Source: Shinisaurus crocodilurus (taxonomy: Eukaryota > Chordata > Lepidosauria > Squamata > Shinisauridae). From it: 64,000 nucleotides of DNA. Within the stretch, counting starts at the first letter, position 1. Each line of letters opens with the position of its first letter. Of the stretch, positions 11,089 to 21,984 are shown piece after piece. The notes beneath the pieces were generated by a model. The model saw nothing but the letters and a program-made list of their open reading frames with translations, ran no database searches and was not told the DNA's origin. Position numbers and translations under genes: made by a program. The stretch covers positions 282,756,272 through 282,820,271 of the forward strand of contig CM037879.1 in the NCBI GenBank assembly GCA_021292165.1, given 5' to 3'.

Positions 11089-11895
11089 TTCATTTCAGGT
11101 AATAGAATCTCACCAGAATGAAGAGTGAGCAACAGGGGGATAGAATTTTTATTTCTATAAATATATGTGAGAAATGGATACTATATTGCTAGAAATAAAT
11201 ATGCTTGGTTACACCTCTTATTAATCTGCTATGGTGTGCCAGCTTTTGTACAAGTCCTATTTGCAAGACCCTTGAGGAGCAACCGTGAACTGTGTAACTT
11301 CCCAACATTTAGCAATTTCCATTCTGGCTGCAGCAATCAATAACAGAATGATCTCATTGTGGAAAATTTTCCTCGGGGGGGGGGTCTGTGTGATAATGGA
11401 GAGGAATGCCCAAACTAAGGATCTAGTTGGATGGGTTGTTGCACTATTTCTGAGATAATCTCAAAAATAGATCTCCAAAACAGAGGACAGATCCCTTGGA
11501 TCTGTATGGAAAACAGATCCAAGGGATCCAGCAGGGAGACCCACCAAAGGCCAAGCATGAGCAGGTTCCAGAAATGCTGCAAGTCCTTCCCCATATAGTG
11601 CAAAACTCAGTGCATCCCAGAGGAAACAAATAACAGAAACACATATTTCTGTAGTGTGCCAGCTCCTCCACCCGCCAAGTCTCTGAGGTTTTCTGAGACA
11701 TGAGCAATGGAATCCAGAACACTTTGGCATTTAAAAACAAATAATTAAGAATAATTCACAATTATAAAATAATATTCTCTCCCCCCTTTCTTGCTTGTCC
11801 TGCTGCTTGCTTAAACAGGGATCCAGTATCTGTTAGATAGTGTGGGGGCTACAGACCAAGCCTGATGAAGGTAGGTTGAAGGAGCTGGGCAGCCT
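11089..11895. other. No recognised feature
   Basis: Includes a G run at 11375-11383. The overlapping minus-strand frames at 11415-11740 show no domain and are judged to be chance. Confidence 0.4.
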
Positions 11896-11899
11896 ACAG

Positions 11900-11947
11900 C
11901 AGTGTTCTCCAACTTTGGGTCCCCAGATGTTTTTGGCCTACAACTTT
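11900..11947. mobile_element. Left arm of a hairpin hAT MITE
   Basis: CAGTGTTCTCCAACTTTGGG begins the same sequence as the palindromes at 32945 and 41770. The copy ends at GCCTACAACTT, where a LINE tail begins. Confidence 0.7.
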
Positions 11948-12060
11948 TTATTTATTTATTTCATTTTTATACTGCCCAATAGCCGAAGCTCTCTGGGCAG
12001 TTTCCAATAATTAACAAGACAGTCCCTGCCCGCAGGCTTACAATCTAAAAAGATATATGA
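11948..12060 (-). mobile_element. LINE 3' tail
   Basis: On the minus strand the phrase GAGAGCTTCGGCTATTGGGC leads into an A-rich tail, seen as TTTATTTATTTATTTC on the plus strand. The same 3' end recurs at 18043-18150. It is a 5'-truncated LINE end, probably of the L2/CR1 sort, too short to classify. It interrupts the hairpin MITE at 11900. Confidence 0.6.
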
Positions 12061-12084
12061 CACACAAGGAAAAAGGAATGGAGA

Positions 12085-12498
12085 GGGAAGGCGGGATTAC
12101 AGGCGTCCAATGGAAGGCGGGAGGAGCACAGAGGCAAGAATTGCCTCCATGCTCCCCTTGCCCTCCAAAACACTTAGCTGACCAATCTCGGCCTTCTAAA
12201 TGTTTCCCCCCATCTCACAAGGAGAGGAGGCTGCCTCCTTTGCAGCATTGCAGTGCCGCACTCCTCCCCTCCCCCGGAACACCCCCCCCCCAGTGCTGGC
12301 TCCGAAGTTGGTCTTGCGACTTCGGAGCTACAGCCAATGCAGAACGAACCATGCCAGCTGCGAGGGTGGAGGGAGGGTGTTCCAAAGTTGGAGAACCAGC
12401 TGCAACCTCGGAGCGCTTTTCCAAGGTTGGCGCTGGGCCTCCGACTTTTCCGATGGCCTGCTAGGTAGTGTCTAACAGCCATAGGATTGTGCCTTTTA
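12085..12498. mobile_element. GC-rich MITE, copy 1
   Basis: Shares the ordered phrases CAGGCGTCCAAT, CGGGAGGAGC and CCATAGGATTG with the copy at 17350-17737, whose borders are proven by a TSD. It includes a local palindrome around 12300-12330 (GAAGTTGGTCTTGCGACTTC). Open frames through it on both strands are chance frames in GC-rich DNA. Confidence 0.7.
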
Positions 12499-12569
12499 TG
12501 GCTGTCACACAGAAGATGGAGCAAATGTGAGTTTTGTTGCTCCAGAAGGTAGGGTCTGAACCAACCAGC

Positions 12570-12735
12570 TCAAATTACACAAAAAGGGATTCATACTAAA
12601 CATGAAGAAGAACTTCCAGATGATATGAGCTGTTTGACAGTGGAACAGACTGCTATTGGGAGGTGGCGGACTCTCCTTCATTAGAGCTTTTTAAGCAGTG
12701 GCTGCATAATAGCGATAAACCCTTCCATTTTTGCT
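12570..12735 (+). mobile_element. CR1-type LINE, 3' fragment
   Basis: GAGGTGGCGGACTCTCCTTC and TTTTTAAGCAGTGGCTG are the usual phrases just before the CR1 3' end. The terminal short repeats are not preserved. A better copy of the same region is at 25395-25560. Confidence 0.6.
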
Positions 12736-13285
12736 TTAATGTTGGCCTGCTCTCACTCACTTCACTAAGAGGCTACATCCGCAATTTCCTCCCTTAATGC
12801 CTTCTTGGTGTTTCCCATACAGGGCTTCAGGGTTCCATCCATGTTTCAATTATTTCTTTTATTGTCAATACTAAAGCATTATCAATTTACTTGATACCTT
12901 GTCGTGGGCAATAAGCAAAGAGAGATGGCCTCAAGAAGCTTACAACCTAAATTGCAGCTTTTGGGGAGCCAACAAAGGGAAGGGGATAGTGTAACAACAA
13001 GGGGAGAGCAGAGAGATATCTGCGTGACATTTTAATGCAGTTTAATTTAATACATATTTGTAAATTCTGATAAGAACTTATCAAATATGCACCTTCCCAA
13101 ATGGTCCAACACAGCTCTCAGCTCAAAACAGAAAAAGAAAAAAAATGAATTTAAATATTTGTATTTGTATTTTGAGAGAAAATGCATTTAAAATATGCAT
13201 TTAAATACTATTTAAAGTGAACATTTATGTGGATTTTATTTTTTAAATCACAGATGAATGAGGCAATGGAACAGAAAAGACCTAA
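12736..13285. other. No recognised feature
   Basis: AT-rich with TTTAAATA-type repetition around 13140-13220. Forms the flank at the 3' end of the complete LINE. Confidence 0.4.
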
Positions 13286-16200
13286 GAGTCATCATCATCA
13301 TCAGGCGATCACTCGTGACCGAGTAAGATTGTCTTCCGGGATAAAAGGAGGAAATTCTAAAGAAGATTGTGTAGACTCTAGCGATGGGTCCGTAAGTGAC
13401 TGTGGAGGCCAATTCTAGATCCACACAGCTTCCCACAGTGAGGACACAGGTTACCAGATAGAAGATGGTCCTGTAAAGGATTCATTTGACGTGCTTTTCG
13501 CTTAGCACGTTTCTCCCTTTCACCTTGCACTCGGGCTTCTTCAAAGTCCATGGAACCTTTGTGAAAGGCCAACCTCCATTTAGATCGTTCATGGGCCAGA
13601 GCTTCCCAGTTTTCGATGTTTATATTGCATTTTTTTAGATTTGCCTTATGAACATCTTTAAACCTCTTATATTGACCACCGATATTCCGCTTTCCATCCT
13701 TGAGTTGGGAGTAAAGTAACTGCTTTGGGAGACGGCAGTCAGGCATTCGAACAACATGACCGGTCCACTGAAGTTGGCGTTGAAGGATCATTTTTTCAAT
13801 GCTAGTAGTCTTTGCTTCTTCCAGTACACTGACATTTGTTCGCCTATCTTCCCAAGTAATTTGCAGGATTTTCCGGAGGCAACGTTGATGAAACCTTTCA
13901 AGGAGGTGGAAGTGACGTTTATAGATAGTCCATGTTTCGCAGGCATACAATAAAGTTGGTAATACAATGGCTTCATAAACCAGTGTTTTGGTCTTCTTAC
14001 AAATATCCCGATCCTCGAACACTCTATGTTTCATTCGAGAAAATGCGGCACTTGCGGAGCTCAAACGATGTTGGATTTCACTGTCGATGTTAGCTGTAAC
14101 AGAAAGATAGCTGCCAAGATAGAGAAAATGATCGACATTTTCCAGTATTGTCCCGCCAAGCTGGATAGATGGCATCACCAAAGGGTTAGCTTGCACTTGC
14201 TGATGAAGCACTTTGGTCTTTTTGATGTTAAGTGAGAGACCAAGTTTTTCGTAAGCTTCTGCAAAAGCATTTAGGATAGTTTGGAGATCATCCTCTGAAT
14301 GTGCGGAGACCACATTATCATCAGCATACTGAAGTTCCACAACGGAGGTTGTAATTACCTTACTTTTTGCTTTCAGCCTGCTGAGATTAAAAAGCTTTCC
14401 ATCTGTTCGATATATAATTCCCACACCAGTGGGAAGTTTCCCCTCGACAAGATGTAAAACCATGGCGATGAAAATGGCAAATAATGTTGGGGCGATAACA
14501 CATCCCTGTTTAACACCTGATCCCACTTTAAATGGAGCACCATGAGAGCCGTTGTTGTCCAAAACCGTTGCCGTCATGTTGTCATGGAGAAGTCGCAAGA
14601 TATTCACAAATTTATTGGGGCATCCAATTTTCATAAGGATAGTCCAGAGAGCTGTATGGTCTACAGTATCAAAGGCCTTAGCCAAATCGATAAATGCCAT
14701 ATAAAGGGGTTGATTTTGCTCCCGGCATTTTTCTTGGAGCTGACGTGCAGTAAAAATCATGTCTACTGTCCCTCTAGAGGGGCGGAAACCATATTGAGTT
14801 TCAGGGAGGATCTCTTCTGAAATAGATAGAAGACGGTTTGCGAGAATCCTAGCAAATATTTTACCTGCGGTTGCTAAGAGAGAAATGCCCCGATAGTTTC
14901 CACAGTCTGTTCTATCACCCTTCTTAAAGAGGGTGATAATTATGGCATCCCTGAAGTCTTCTGGGATCTCTTCTCTTATCCAGATTTTTTCGATGAGTTT
15001 ATGAAGATGTTGTACAAGTTCGGGGCCCCCTTCTTTAAAGATTTCAGCAGGAATCCCATCTGGTCCACTAGCTTTGTTGTTCTTCATTTGATTAATGGCT
15101 TTTTTTACTTCATCCAAAGTGGGGAGTATTGCAAGTTCCTCTTTAATTTGTTTTTGCGGGATTTGCGAAAAAGTCTCATTATCCACCTTAGATTTACGAT
15201 TTAAAAGGTCATAATAATACTCTTTCCAACGCAGTGCAATAGACTCTTTGTCTTTTAAGAGTTTGGTGCCATCTTTTGATTGTAAAGGGTTTGTACCATA
15301 GGTTTTTGGTCCATAAATGGCCCTTGTGGCCTTAAAAAAAACCCATGCATCATGAGATTCTGCAAGTTGTTGAATTTCTTCAGCTTTCTTTTTCCACCAA
15401 GCGTTCTTAAGTTCTCTTGTTCTTCTTTGGACCTCAGCCTTTGCGCTAGCGTAGGTTTTTTTCTTGGCAGCGCAGTTAATATCATTTTGCCATATTTGGA
15501 AGGCTTTCCTTTTTTGGTCAATTATATATTTAATCTCATTGTCATTTTCATCAAACCAATCCTGATGTTTCTTAGTTTCATATCCAATAGTTTGTTCACA
15601 AGCTGCAGTAATGGAGGTTTTCAGCTTAGACCAATGGTCCTCAATGTTGTCAGGAGGTTCCGTAGGTAGATGTTCCTTAAGAAGTGATTGAAGACGAGTT
15701 TGCTTAATAGGATCTTGAAGGACTTGGATGTTCATTTTACGCCTTGGTTTCCTTCCTTGAAGCCTACGTTGGGGAGCAATGTTGAAAACCATTGTGGACC
15801 GGATTAGTCGGTGGTCTGTCCAGCAGTCGTCGGCACTCACCATGGCCCTAGTAAGAAGTACATCGCGGCGATCTCTAACACGGACAATTACATAATCCAG
15901 AAGATGCCAGTGCTTTGACCGTGGGTGCTGCCATGATGTTTTAAACTTATTCTTTTGTCGAAAGAGCGTGTTTGTGATAGTGAGATTATGCTCTGCACAT
16001 ATAGACAAAAGTAAGAGTCCGTTCGGGTTGCTATTACCAACTCCGTCTTTTCCAATAGTTTCTGGCCATAAATCAAAGTCACGCCCGACTCTTGCGTTAA
16101 AATCGCCCAGGAGGATAATTTTATCCTCCTTAGGTATCTCTGACAGGAGAGTGTCCAACTGGCTGTAAAAACTTTCCTTGATGTCATCATCAGCATCTAA

Positions 16201-17275
16201 TGTTGGTGCATAGGCGCTCAAAATAGTTACCTGTTGGTTACTGGCGAGCTTTAATCGAAGAGTTATCAGGCGTTCGTTAATGCCAGTAGGAACTTCTGAC
16301 AAAGAGTTCACTAGTTCATTTTTGATGGCAAAGCCTACACCATGTATTCGTCGGTCCTGCTCAGGTAGTCCTTTCCAGAAGAAGGTATAACCTCCTTTTT
16401 CTTCTTTCAGCTGTCCCTCTCCTGCCCTTCGAGTTTCTTGAAGTGCTGCTATGTCAATTTTAAACCGTCTCAGCTCCCTTGCAATAATAGCAGTCCTACG
16501 CTCAGGGCGTTCACTATCTATGTTATCCAGCAATGTCCGTATATTCCATGTTCCAAAATTCAAATGTCTTTTTCGACCGCTAAAATGGTGACCCCACTGG
16601 ACGCGGTAATCCAGTCAGGGGAGAAAGAGGTAGACTATGTTTAGGGCACCTTTTCTAGCCCCCTCCCCATACAGGGTGAGCAGAGTGGATCCTAAATAGG
16701 GCTGCTCAGTCATGGATACAGCTGCCGAGCTGCTCGACTACCTCGTTCCTTGAACAGGGCGACTGAGTCTGCATCCACCGCCCATGTGCTGGTCCATGAC
16801 TAGGGGCTTCCAGATTCACAGTCCTGCCCCCGTTGCCATTCGCCAGTCGCCATGGGACTTTTTTTTTTGTTTGGTTGGTTGGGTTGGGTTGGATGGGTTG
16901 GGTTGGAAGACGCCTGTGCGTGAAACTGTTTTATGTGGGGAGATCGGTGCACAACGAATCACCACACAAACTTGACAGAGTACGGCAGAGATCCAATGGC
17001 ACGGTTACCCTGACGATTGGAAAACCATTCTCTGCTGCAGCCTTCATCCGCCTTCACAGCCGTTGTAATTTAGGTTTAATTATCTTCCGCCTGTTCTGCC
17101 GTTGAGGACTTTATGTTTTGGATCGTTCTTTGTCTGGTTCCTCTCCCCGGACCTTACCGCCATGGGTGACCCTACTGGGAGTACATAGCTCCCGACGGCA
17201 TTGCTCACAGGATTCATCGGAACACGCAAGCCCACTCACCACTTCAAGGTGACGATCCGGCGAGGGGCAAACCAA
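13286..17275 (-). mobile_element. Apparently complete APE-RT LINE (RTE-like)
   Basis: Minus-strand non-LTR retrotransposon of about 4 kb. Its 5' end is taken near 17275, where a GC-rich leader starts. The leader includes a run of GGTTG-type repeats at 16870-16910. A single long ORF follows, and then a short 3' UTR of about 95 bases ending in a (TGA)n tail, seen as CATCATCATCATC at 13292-13304. Short trinucleotide tails are typical of RTE-type elements, but similar APE-RT-finger proteins also occur in other groups, so the clade is not certain. No TSD was found, partly because the 5' border is inferred. A 5'-truncated sister lies at 48797-49218. Confidence 0.85.
13378..16563 (-). CDS. LINE polyprotein: APE endonuclease, reverse transcriptase, C2H2 finger
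   Basis: An uninterrupted frame of 1061 codons. Residues 1-240 form an apurinic-type endonuclease: GTWNIRTLL near the start, Glu43 in LQETR, Asp154 and Asn156 in GDFNARVG, and a later WTDHRL. It would nick target DNA. The reverse transcriptase follows, with SGPDGIPAEIF, YRGISLL, motif A FIDLAKAFD (Asp626), GVKQGC and the catalytic YADD at 746-749. A C2H2 finger (CX2CX12HX3H) fills 1040-1060. All catalytic motifs are present, so the protein may be functional. The first codon listed is TTG, not ATG. The frame stays open upstream for about 16 codons, to a TGA, without an ATG, so the true start is unresolved. Confidence 0.92.
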   Translation of the reverse strand: MNFGTWNIRTLLDNIDSERPERRTAIIARELRRFKIDIAALQETRRAGEGQLKEEKGGYTFFWKGLPEQDRRIHGVGFAIKNELVNSLSEVPTGINERLITLRLKLASNQQVTILSAYAPTLDADDDIKESFYSQLDTLLSEIPKEDKIILLGDFNARVGRDFDLWPETIGKDGVGNSNPNGLLLLSICAEHNLTITNTLFRQKNKFKTSWQHPRSKHWHLLDYVIVRVRDRRDVLLTRAMVSADDCWTDHRLIRSTMVFNIAPQRRLQGRKPRRKMNIQVLQDPIKQTRLQSLLKEHLPTEPPDNIEDHWSKLKTSITAACEQTIGYETKKHQDWFDENDNEIKYIIDQKRKAFQIWQNDINCAAKKKTYASAKAEVQRRTRELKNAWWKKKAEEIQQLAESHDAWVFFKATRAIYGPKTYGTNPLQSKDGTKLLKDKESIALRWKEYYYDLLNRKSKVDNETFSQIPQKQIKEELAILPTLDEVKKAINQMKNNKASGPDGIPAEIFKEGGPELVQHLHKLIEKIWIREEIPEDFRDAIIITLFKKGDRTDCGNYRGISLLATAGKIFARILANRLLSISEEILPETQYGFRPSRGTVDMIFTARQLQEKCREQNQPLYMAFIDLAKAFDTVDHTALWTILMKIGCPNKFVNILRLLHDNMTATVLDNNGSHGAPFKVGSGVKQGCVIAPTLFAIFIAMVLHLVEGKLPTGVGIIYRTDGKLFNLSRLKAKSKVITTSVVELQYADDNVVSAHSEDDLQTILNAFAEAYEKLGLSLNIKKTKVLHQQVQANPLVMPSIQLGGTILENVDHFLYLGSYLSVTANIDSEIQHRLSSASAAFSRMKHRVFEDRDICKKTKTLVYEAIVLPTLLYACETWTIYKRHFHLLERFHQRCLRKILQITWEDRRTNVSVLEEAKTTSIEKMILQRQLQWTGHVVRMPDCRLPKQLLYSQLKDGKRNIGGQYKRFKDVHKANLKKCNINIENWEALAHERSKWRLAFHKGSMDFEEARVQGEREKRAKRKARQMNPLQDHLLSGNLCPHCGKLCGSRIGLHSHLRTHR

Positions 17276-17341
17276 GTTATATGTTAAAAGCATGAACACA
17301 TTTAAGGGGGCTGGGCAAGGACTGATTAATCTGTCAGTTTG
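17276..17341. other. Flank and left piece of a split MITE
   Basis: After a short flank, ATTAATCTGTCAGTTTGG begins a TAGGGATG-family sequence that is cut at 17349 by the MITE at 17350 and resumes at 17746. Confidence 0.65.
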
Positions 17342-17745
17342 GTTTCTCATGCAGCGCCATCCAGGGTGGCTGCCCGTAACCCTCCGAACTTGGGAGGATT
17401 ATAGGCGTCCAATTGAGTACGGGAGGAGCGCAAAGGCAAGGGTTGCCTCTGTGCTTCCCTTGCCCTGCAAAGGACATAGACGGCCAATTTTGGCTGCCTA
17501 TGTCTTGTGCCCCTTCTCGCAAGGAGGAGGAACCTCACGCCTCCCGTCCCTGCCCCAACCAGTGCCAGCTCCAAAGTCACACATGTGACTTTGGAGCTGC
17601 AGCGAGTGCAGAAAGAACTGCACTGGCTGTGAGGGCGGAGGGAGGTCAGAGGTCGCATTTCTGGGGTCAGAGCTGGGACTCCGACCTATCCTATGGCTGT
17701 CTAGACAGTGTCTAGTGGCCATAGGATTGCACCCTTAGTTTCTCA
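17342..17745. mobile_element. GC-rich MITE, copy 2, nested, with 8-bp TSD
   Basis: The insert is 17350-17737 (388 bp), bounded by the perfect duplication GTTTCTCA at 17342-17349 and 17738-17745. Removing it rejoins the interrupted host repeat in the order seen in intact copies (compare 26230-26260). Its ends are imperfect inverted repeats: CAGCGCCATCC on the left and GGATTGCACCC on the right. The 8-bp TSD suggests hAT. A related copy lies at 12085-12498. Confidence 0.88.
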
Positions 17746-18035
17746 GTTTTCAAATCTTGAGTTTGGTTTGCTCCAAACTTTGAGGTACTTTTTCTTAACT
17801 GCATTAAAATTTGCATGCGTTTCTGTGCACAATTCTTCTAATACATGCATTTTTAAAAATGCATTTAGTTCATCATACAGATTTTTTGCAAACACTTCCC
17901 CTAATATAATGAATTTCTGAATTATGGTATATGCTGTATGATTTTTGTGTGTGCACTTCCCCATAATAGGTGCATTAATTTTATTGGAGAACTCCATTGC
18001 AAAATTTGGGGGATGTGTGAGACTTCAAAGGCTGA
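17746..18035. mobile_element. Right part of split TAGGGATG-family MITE
   Basis: Continues from 17341 with TTGAGTTTGGTTTGCTCC and the AT-rich body carrying GCATTTTTAAAAATGC and GTGTGTGCACTTCC. The far end has decayed. Confidence 0.65.
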
Positions 18036-18042
18036 GTTTTGG

Positions 18043-18150
18043 TTTATTTATTTGTTTATTTATCTATTTATCGATTTCTTACATTTCTATTAACTGCCCA
18101 ACAGCCGAAGCTCTCTGGGCGGTTCACAACAATTAAAACCACAAAAGACA
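18043..18150 (-). mobile_element. LINE 3' tail
   Basis: CCAACAGCCGAAGCTCTCTG, next to TTTATTTATTTG repeats, is the same 3' end as at 11948-12060, in the same orientation. Confidence 0.6.
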
Positions 18151-19615
18151 ACATAAAATATGGTATAAAATGTTAAAAATTTTAAACCACAGTATATAAT
18201 CGGAGTACAACATTCAAAAGTGCCAAATCAGGGAAGTTTGTATTAAAATAGGAAACAAAAATTTCTCCCCTAATCCTGGGGATGCCTCTTTTTCTTTTTC
18301 TTTTTTTTTAATATCGGCCATGGAAGTGATAAGGTTTCACAAGGAGAGGTTTAAACCCTTTCCCCAACTCCATGGTCCCAATGAAAATTGCTCTCTACAA
18401 ACTTGTTATTTTTGGTGGAAGGGAAGCCACCACTGGTACCAATAGCAGATTCCTTCCTAGCAGCTTGAGTAGCAGCTGGAAACAGGGTGGTGGTGGTGTC
18501 TTTGTGACCATGGCATGGCGGAGGCTTAACTCCCGCCATCAGTGTGCCAGTTTTCCGATCCATTTCACCCACCATAAGGTTGTTACTTAACAACAAATAC
18601 CCCTCCAGACATGTCAAATGTGATCACATGTTTTATCTGTTGTGTGGTTCAGCATTTACACTCCGTTTCAGTTAGGGATGAAAACTAAAGAGTTACACCG
18701 AAGGTTTCATTGAAAACACGTCTTTGTTGATGGGGGAGAGGTTTCATCATGCAGCTGCTTTTGGGGGGAAGTTCCAAGCTTAAGGGGCAGCAAGGGAGAA
18801 TACTCAGGGACATTAACAGCTGGCTGTTAGCTAAAAGAACCATTTTTTTTATCATTGTATCTGGCATCTTCAGTGATGGAAAAATAACTCTCGGGAGGGA
18901 TAGTCATCCCAAATTTGATAGTTCTGTATTTTCCAAGACACCTCTGCTTGTTTTTTGGCAGTTATGGGAGAAAAAGCAATATGCTTTTTGTGTAAGACTT
19001 TATGTATTCGGAGAGGAAAATGGGGGGAAAGGCATTTTTTTAGAGCTGCATGGCTTGTAATGTCAGTTCCTAGTAAATCGGCTTTCTAAAGAAAGATAGA
19101 AATATAAAGAAATAAAATGCATAAGCCGCTACCCAAGTTGGGAAAGAACATGCATACATAATCAATTCATGTTGTTGCTCTTTGTCAAGTCATATTGTTC
19201 ACAGTCATTGATATCGAATGAGGACATCTGGGGATTCGATTATTCATTGCATGAATAATAATTCATTTTTTGCCCAATAAAGCGCTCTCCCTGGAAAAGT
19301 TCTGTTTACTTTTCATTGAGCTCGCTGCACAAACCCAGAAATGAAAAGCAACCAGCTCTGATTGATGAAGTGGCAGACAGAGAACTAGGTTGGGGCTGCC
19401 AACTTTCAATTTCAAAAATTACAGTACCAGGGCAGGTAAAGGGAGGAGTCAAAAACATGTCGAGGGAGGGGCCTGGTGGACTTCCCTGAAAACAGAACAG
19501 GAAATGTTTTTGTTTGCTCCTGTGGCTGGCAGATGTAATGGGCTGAGCCAGTGCATTTGTTTCAGAGCAGGGCAAAGAAGCTGTGTGTGGATGTAGGCAA
19601 AGGCAAGAGAAGAAT
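18151..19615. other. Mostly unique sequence
   Basis: No gene recognised. The part from about 19090 to 19310 is compositionally unremarkable, with TAAT-rich motifs. It could be a conserved noncoding element, which only alignment can tell. Confidence 0.35.
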
Positions 19616-19619
19616 AATG

Positions 19620-19992
19620 TAATAGTAGAGTTGGAAGGGGCCTCTAAGGCCATCGAGTCCGGCCCCCTGCACAATGCAGGAATCCAAGTCAAAGCATCCC
19701 TGACAGATGGCTGTCCAGCTGCACCTTGAATGCCTCCAGTGTGGGAGAGCCCATTACCTCCCTAGGTTGTTGGTTCCATTGTCCTATGGCTCTAACAGTC
19801 AGGAAGCTTTTCCTGATGTTCAGCTGGAATCTGGCTTCCTGTAACTTGATCCCATTATTCCATGCCCTGCACTCTGGGATGATCGAGAAGAGATCCTGGC
19901 CCTCCTCTGTGTGACAACCTTTCAAGTACTTGAAGAGTGCTATCATATCTCCCCTCAGTCTTCTCATCTGATGGCTAAACATGCCCAGTTCC
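19620..19992 (-). mobile_element. CR1 LINE, 3' end with ORF2 terminus
   Basis: Minus strand. The frame 19982-19689 ends in the usual CR1 C-terminus, with landmarks FSIIPECRAWNNG, FQLNIRKSFLTVRAIGQWN and PREVMGSPTLEAFK, and terminates normally. The 3' UTR follows, with GGACTCGATGGCCTTAGAGG and CCCTTCCAACTCTA near 19640-19625. It is 5'-truncated: no endonuclease or RT catalytic motif is present. Confidence 0.9.
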
Positions 19993-20550
19993 TTCAGTCC
20001 ATAGAACTGTCACCACCAAGCCTCCACATTGCTTAACCATCAACAGTCCCCGCAATGTAGGGGCTTGCTGGTGACAGTTTTATGGATTCCTCTTTTGCCT
20101 ATGTCTCCCTTGGCTCAACAGCACCTGGGGGAGGGGGCTACAGAGGAAGCCCATATACACACCCCACAGATTTTTCCGTCATGGTTCCACCGTGTTGCTT
20201 ACCATGCTGGCCACGGTGAGTGTGCCACTGCCTGCTGGTGAGTGCGATGAGGCCCAGACTTCTTCTCAGCCTTGGAGCTGTAGAGGGGAATGGTGATTTC
20301 CCCTCGATTGTATAATGATCCCCACCTCTCACCAGTTCCAAGGCTGTGAAAAAATACTGTAGGGAGTTTGGGCTGGACACCACTGAGGCACCTGGATCAC
20401 CTGGATGGTGCAGGCCAGATGAACAAGCCACCTGCCACCTTTTCCAGCTCACGTTCCTCAGCAACTTGTATTGGGAGGCATACTGCCTCTGACACTGGAG
20501 GCAATATATAGCCATCCTGACTAGCAGTTATTGATAGCCCTACCCTCCAC
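19993..20550. other. Unassigned stretch
   Basis: No element signature recognised. The 125-codon minus frame inside it has no domain. Confidence 0.35.
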
Positions 20551-20552
20551 TA

Positions 20553-21150
20553 TTTTTTTTTCTAATCCACTTTTAAAACCATCCAGGTTGGTGGCCATCA
20601 CTACATCTTGCGAAAGCTAATTCCATAGTTCCACTGTGTGTAGTACTTCCTTGTCGCTGTCCTGAATCCCCCACCACTCAGATTGGGTTCTAATATTATG
20701 AGAGAAGCCTACTTTCTCCACAGCTCGAATAATTTCATACACCTCTATGACATGTCCCCCACCTCTTACTTGCCTTTTCTCTCATCTAAAAGGCTCCAAA
20801 TGTTGTACCTTGATCATTTTTTAAAAACCCTATTCTGCACTTCTCCAGCTCTACAATATCTTTCTTGACACTGGGTCAACAATTGCATCAATTGCATCAC
20901 AACCCCAAGATCTCTTTTTTGGGGGGGACTAGTCACTGCCAGCTCAGATTTGGGGTGGTTCATTTTTCTCAGGCCCATGTCAGTGTCATTTTGAAAGTCA
21001 CCCTCCAAGATGGTGCCAAAAAGGTCCAAACAACTTCTAGGCTCCAATATGCACCCCATGGTGTCATCTGAAGTCTTCTGGGTCTCTGTGCTTGCTGCTC
21101 CCACTTTAGCATAGATTGGGCTCTCGCCGACACTCATAGTATTCATATAG
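20553..21150 (-). mobile_element. Probable CR1/L3-like LINE remnant
   Basis: Phrases such as GGTGGCCATCACTACATCTTG, CTAATTCCATAGTTCCAC and CATGTCCCCCACCTCTTACTTG match a diverged repeat often seen in amniotes. On the minus strand the frame 21146-20814 contains KRDLGVVMQL, which recalls the DLGV segment near the end of CR1 ORF2. Several frames are broken. The exact family is unresolved. Confidence 0.45.
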
Positions 21151-21246
21151 TTTATGCACCCGGAACACTTTAATGTATTACGTTACAGGATTTCCTTTTA
21201 GATTTCTTAAAGTGTGTTTGTGTGTGCATGTACACACATGTGCTCT

Positions 21247-21273
21247 CCCTCCCTCCTCCTCCTCCTCCTCCTC

Positions 21274-21328
<55 letters not shown>

Positions 21329-21329
21329 A
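21247..21329. repeat. Compound microsatellite (TCC)n(TC)n(CA)n
   Basis: Three consecutive simple repeats. The arginine- and leucine-rich frames are repeat artefacts. Confidence 0.97.
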
Positions 21330-21339
21330 ATTAAGTGAA

Positions 21340-21720
21340 TATGCCTTTTGCATCTCCAGCTGTAAAATAAGAACCAAACTTCCTGGCTTCACGTAGATGG
21401 CATGAGGCTAAATTCATTAGCGTTTGTAAAGTGTTCTAATAGTCATCGGCAGGTGGTAAAAATGGCTGCCAATTTGAATGCCAGGTAATTTGATAGGATA
21501 ATTATACGGCTTACTAAAATTAGAGGCTCTTTGCCAGGAGACTTCTGAAGACTCAGCAATGAAAACTAAGGATACAGTTAGGTGTCTCCAGATGTTTAAA
21601 ATTCTAATGGGCACCTCTCTCTCTCTCCCTCCCTCCCTCTCTCTCATTGCTTAAGTATTATAAATAGAGCTTCAGAAGGTGATTGGCTAAAAGGTGAATT
21701 TTAACAGTGATGAAAATGTG
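21340..21720. other. Repeat-poor stretch
   Basis: Apart from CT-rich DNA at 21616-21645, nothing repetitive is recognised. A candidate for conserved noncoding sequence, by absence of repeats only. Confidence 0.3.
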
Positions 21721-21984
21721 CTCTTTTTCCAGAAGAAAAGTGATGGCTCCTCTTCATAGAGCAAAAATGGATACAATTTTACAGCTGTGTCTGCCTGGGT
21801 TCCAAAAAAAACACCCTGCCAGACAAAATCCAAGTAAGTGATACCAGGTAATTCTTTCTACTCTACCATGTGTTGAAAGGGTAAAATAACAAACATTCTA
21901 AGACCTGGGCTGGTCTACACTGCCTGGAAGCCACATGGCAAAAGTGTTCCTCAGCTGTAGCATTTCAGACTGGGGTGTGTGGGG

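Noticed and set aside
12057..12464. 135-codon plus frame
   Set aside because: Lies in a MITE that recurs at 17350-17737 without conserving the frame.
13286..17275. A defined TSD for the complete LINE
   Set aside because: I compared both flanks and saw no convincing match; the 5' border is inferred, so I make no claim.
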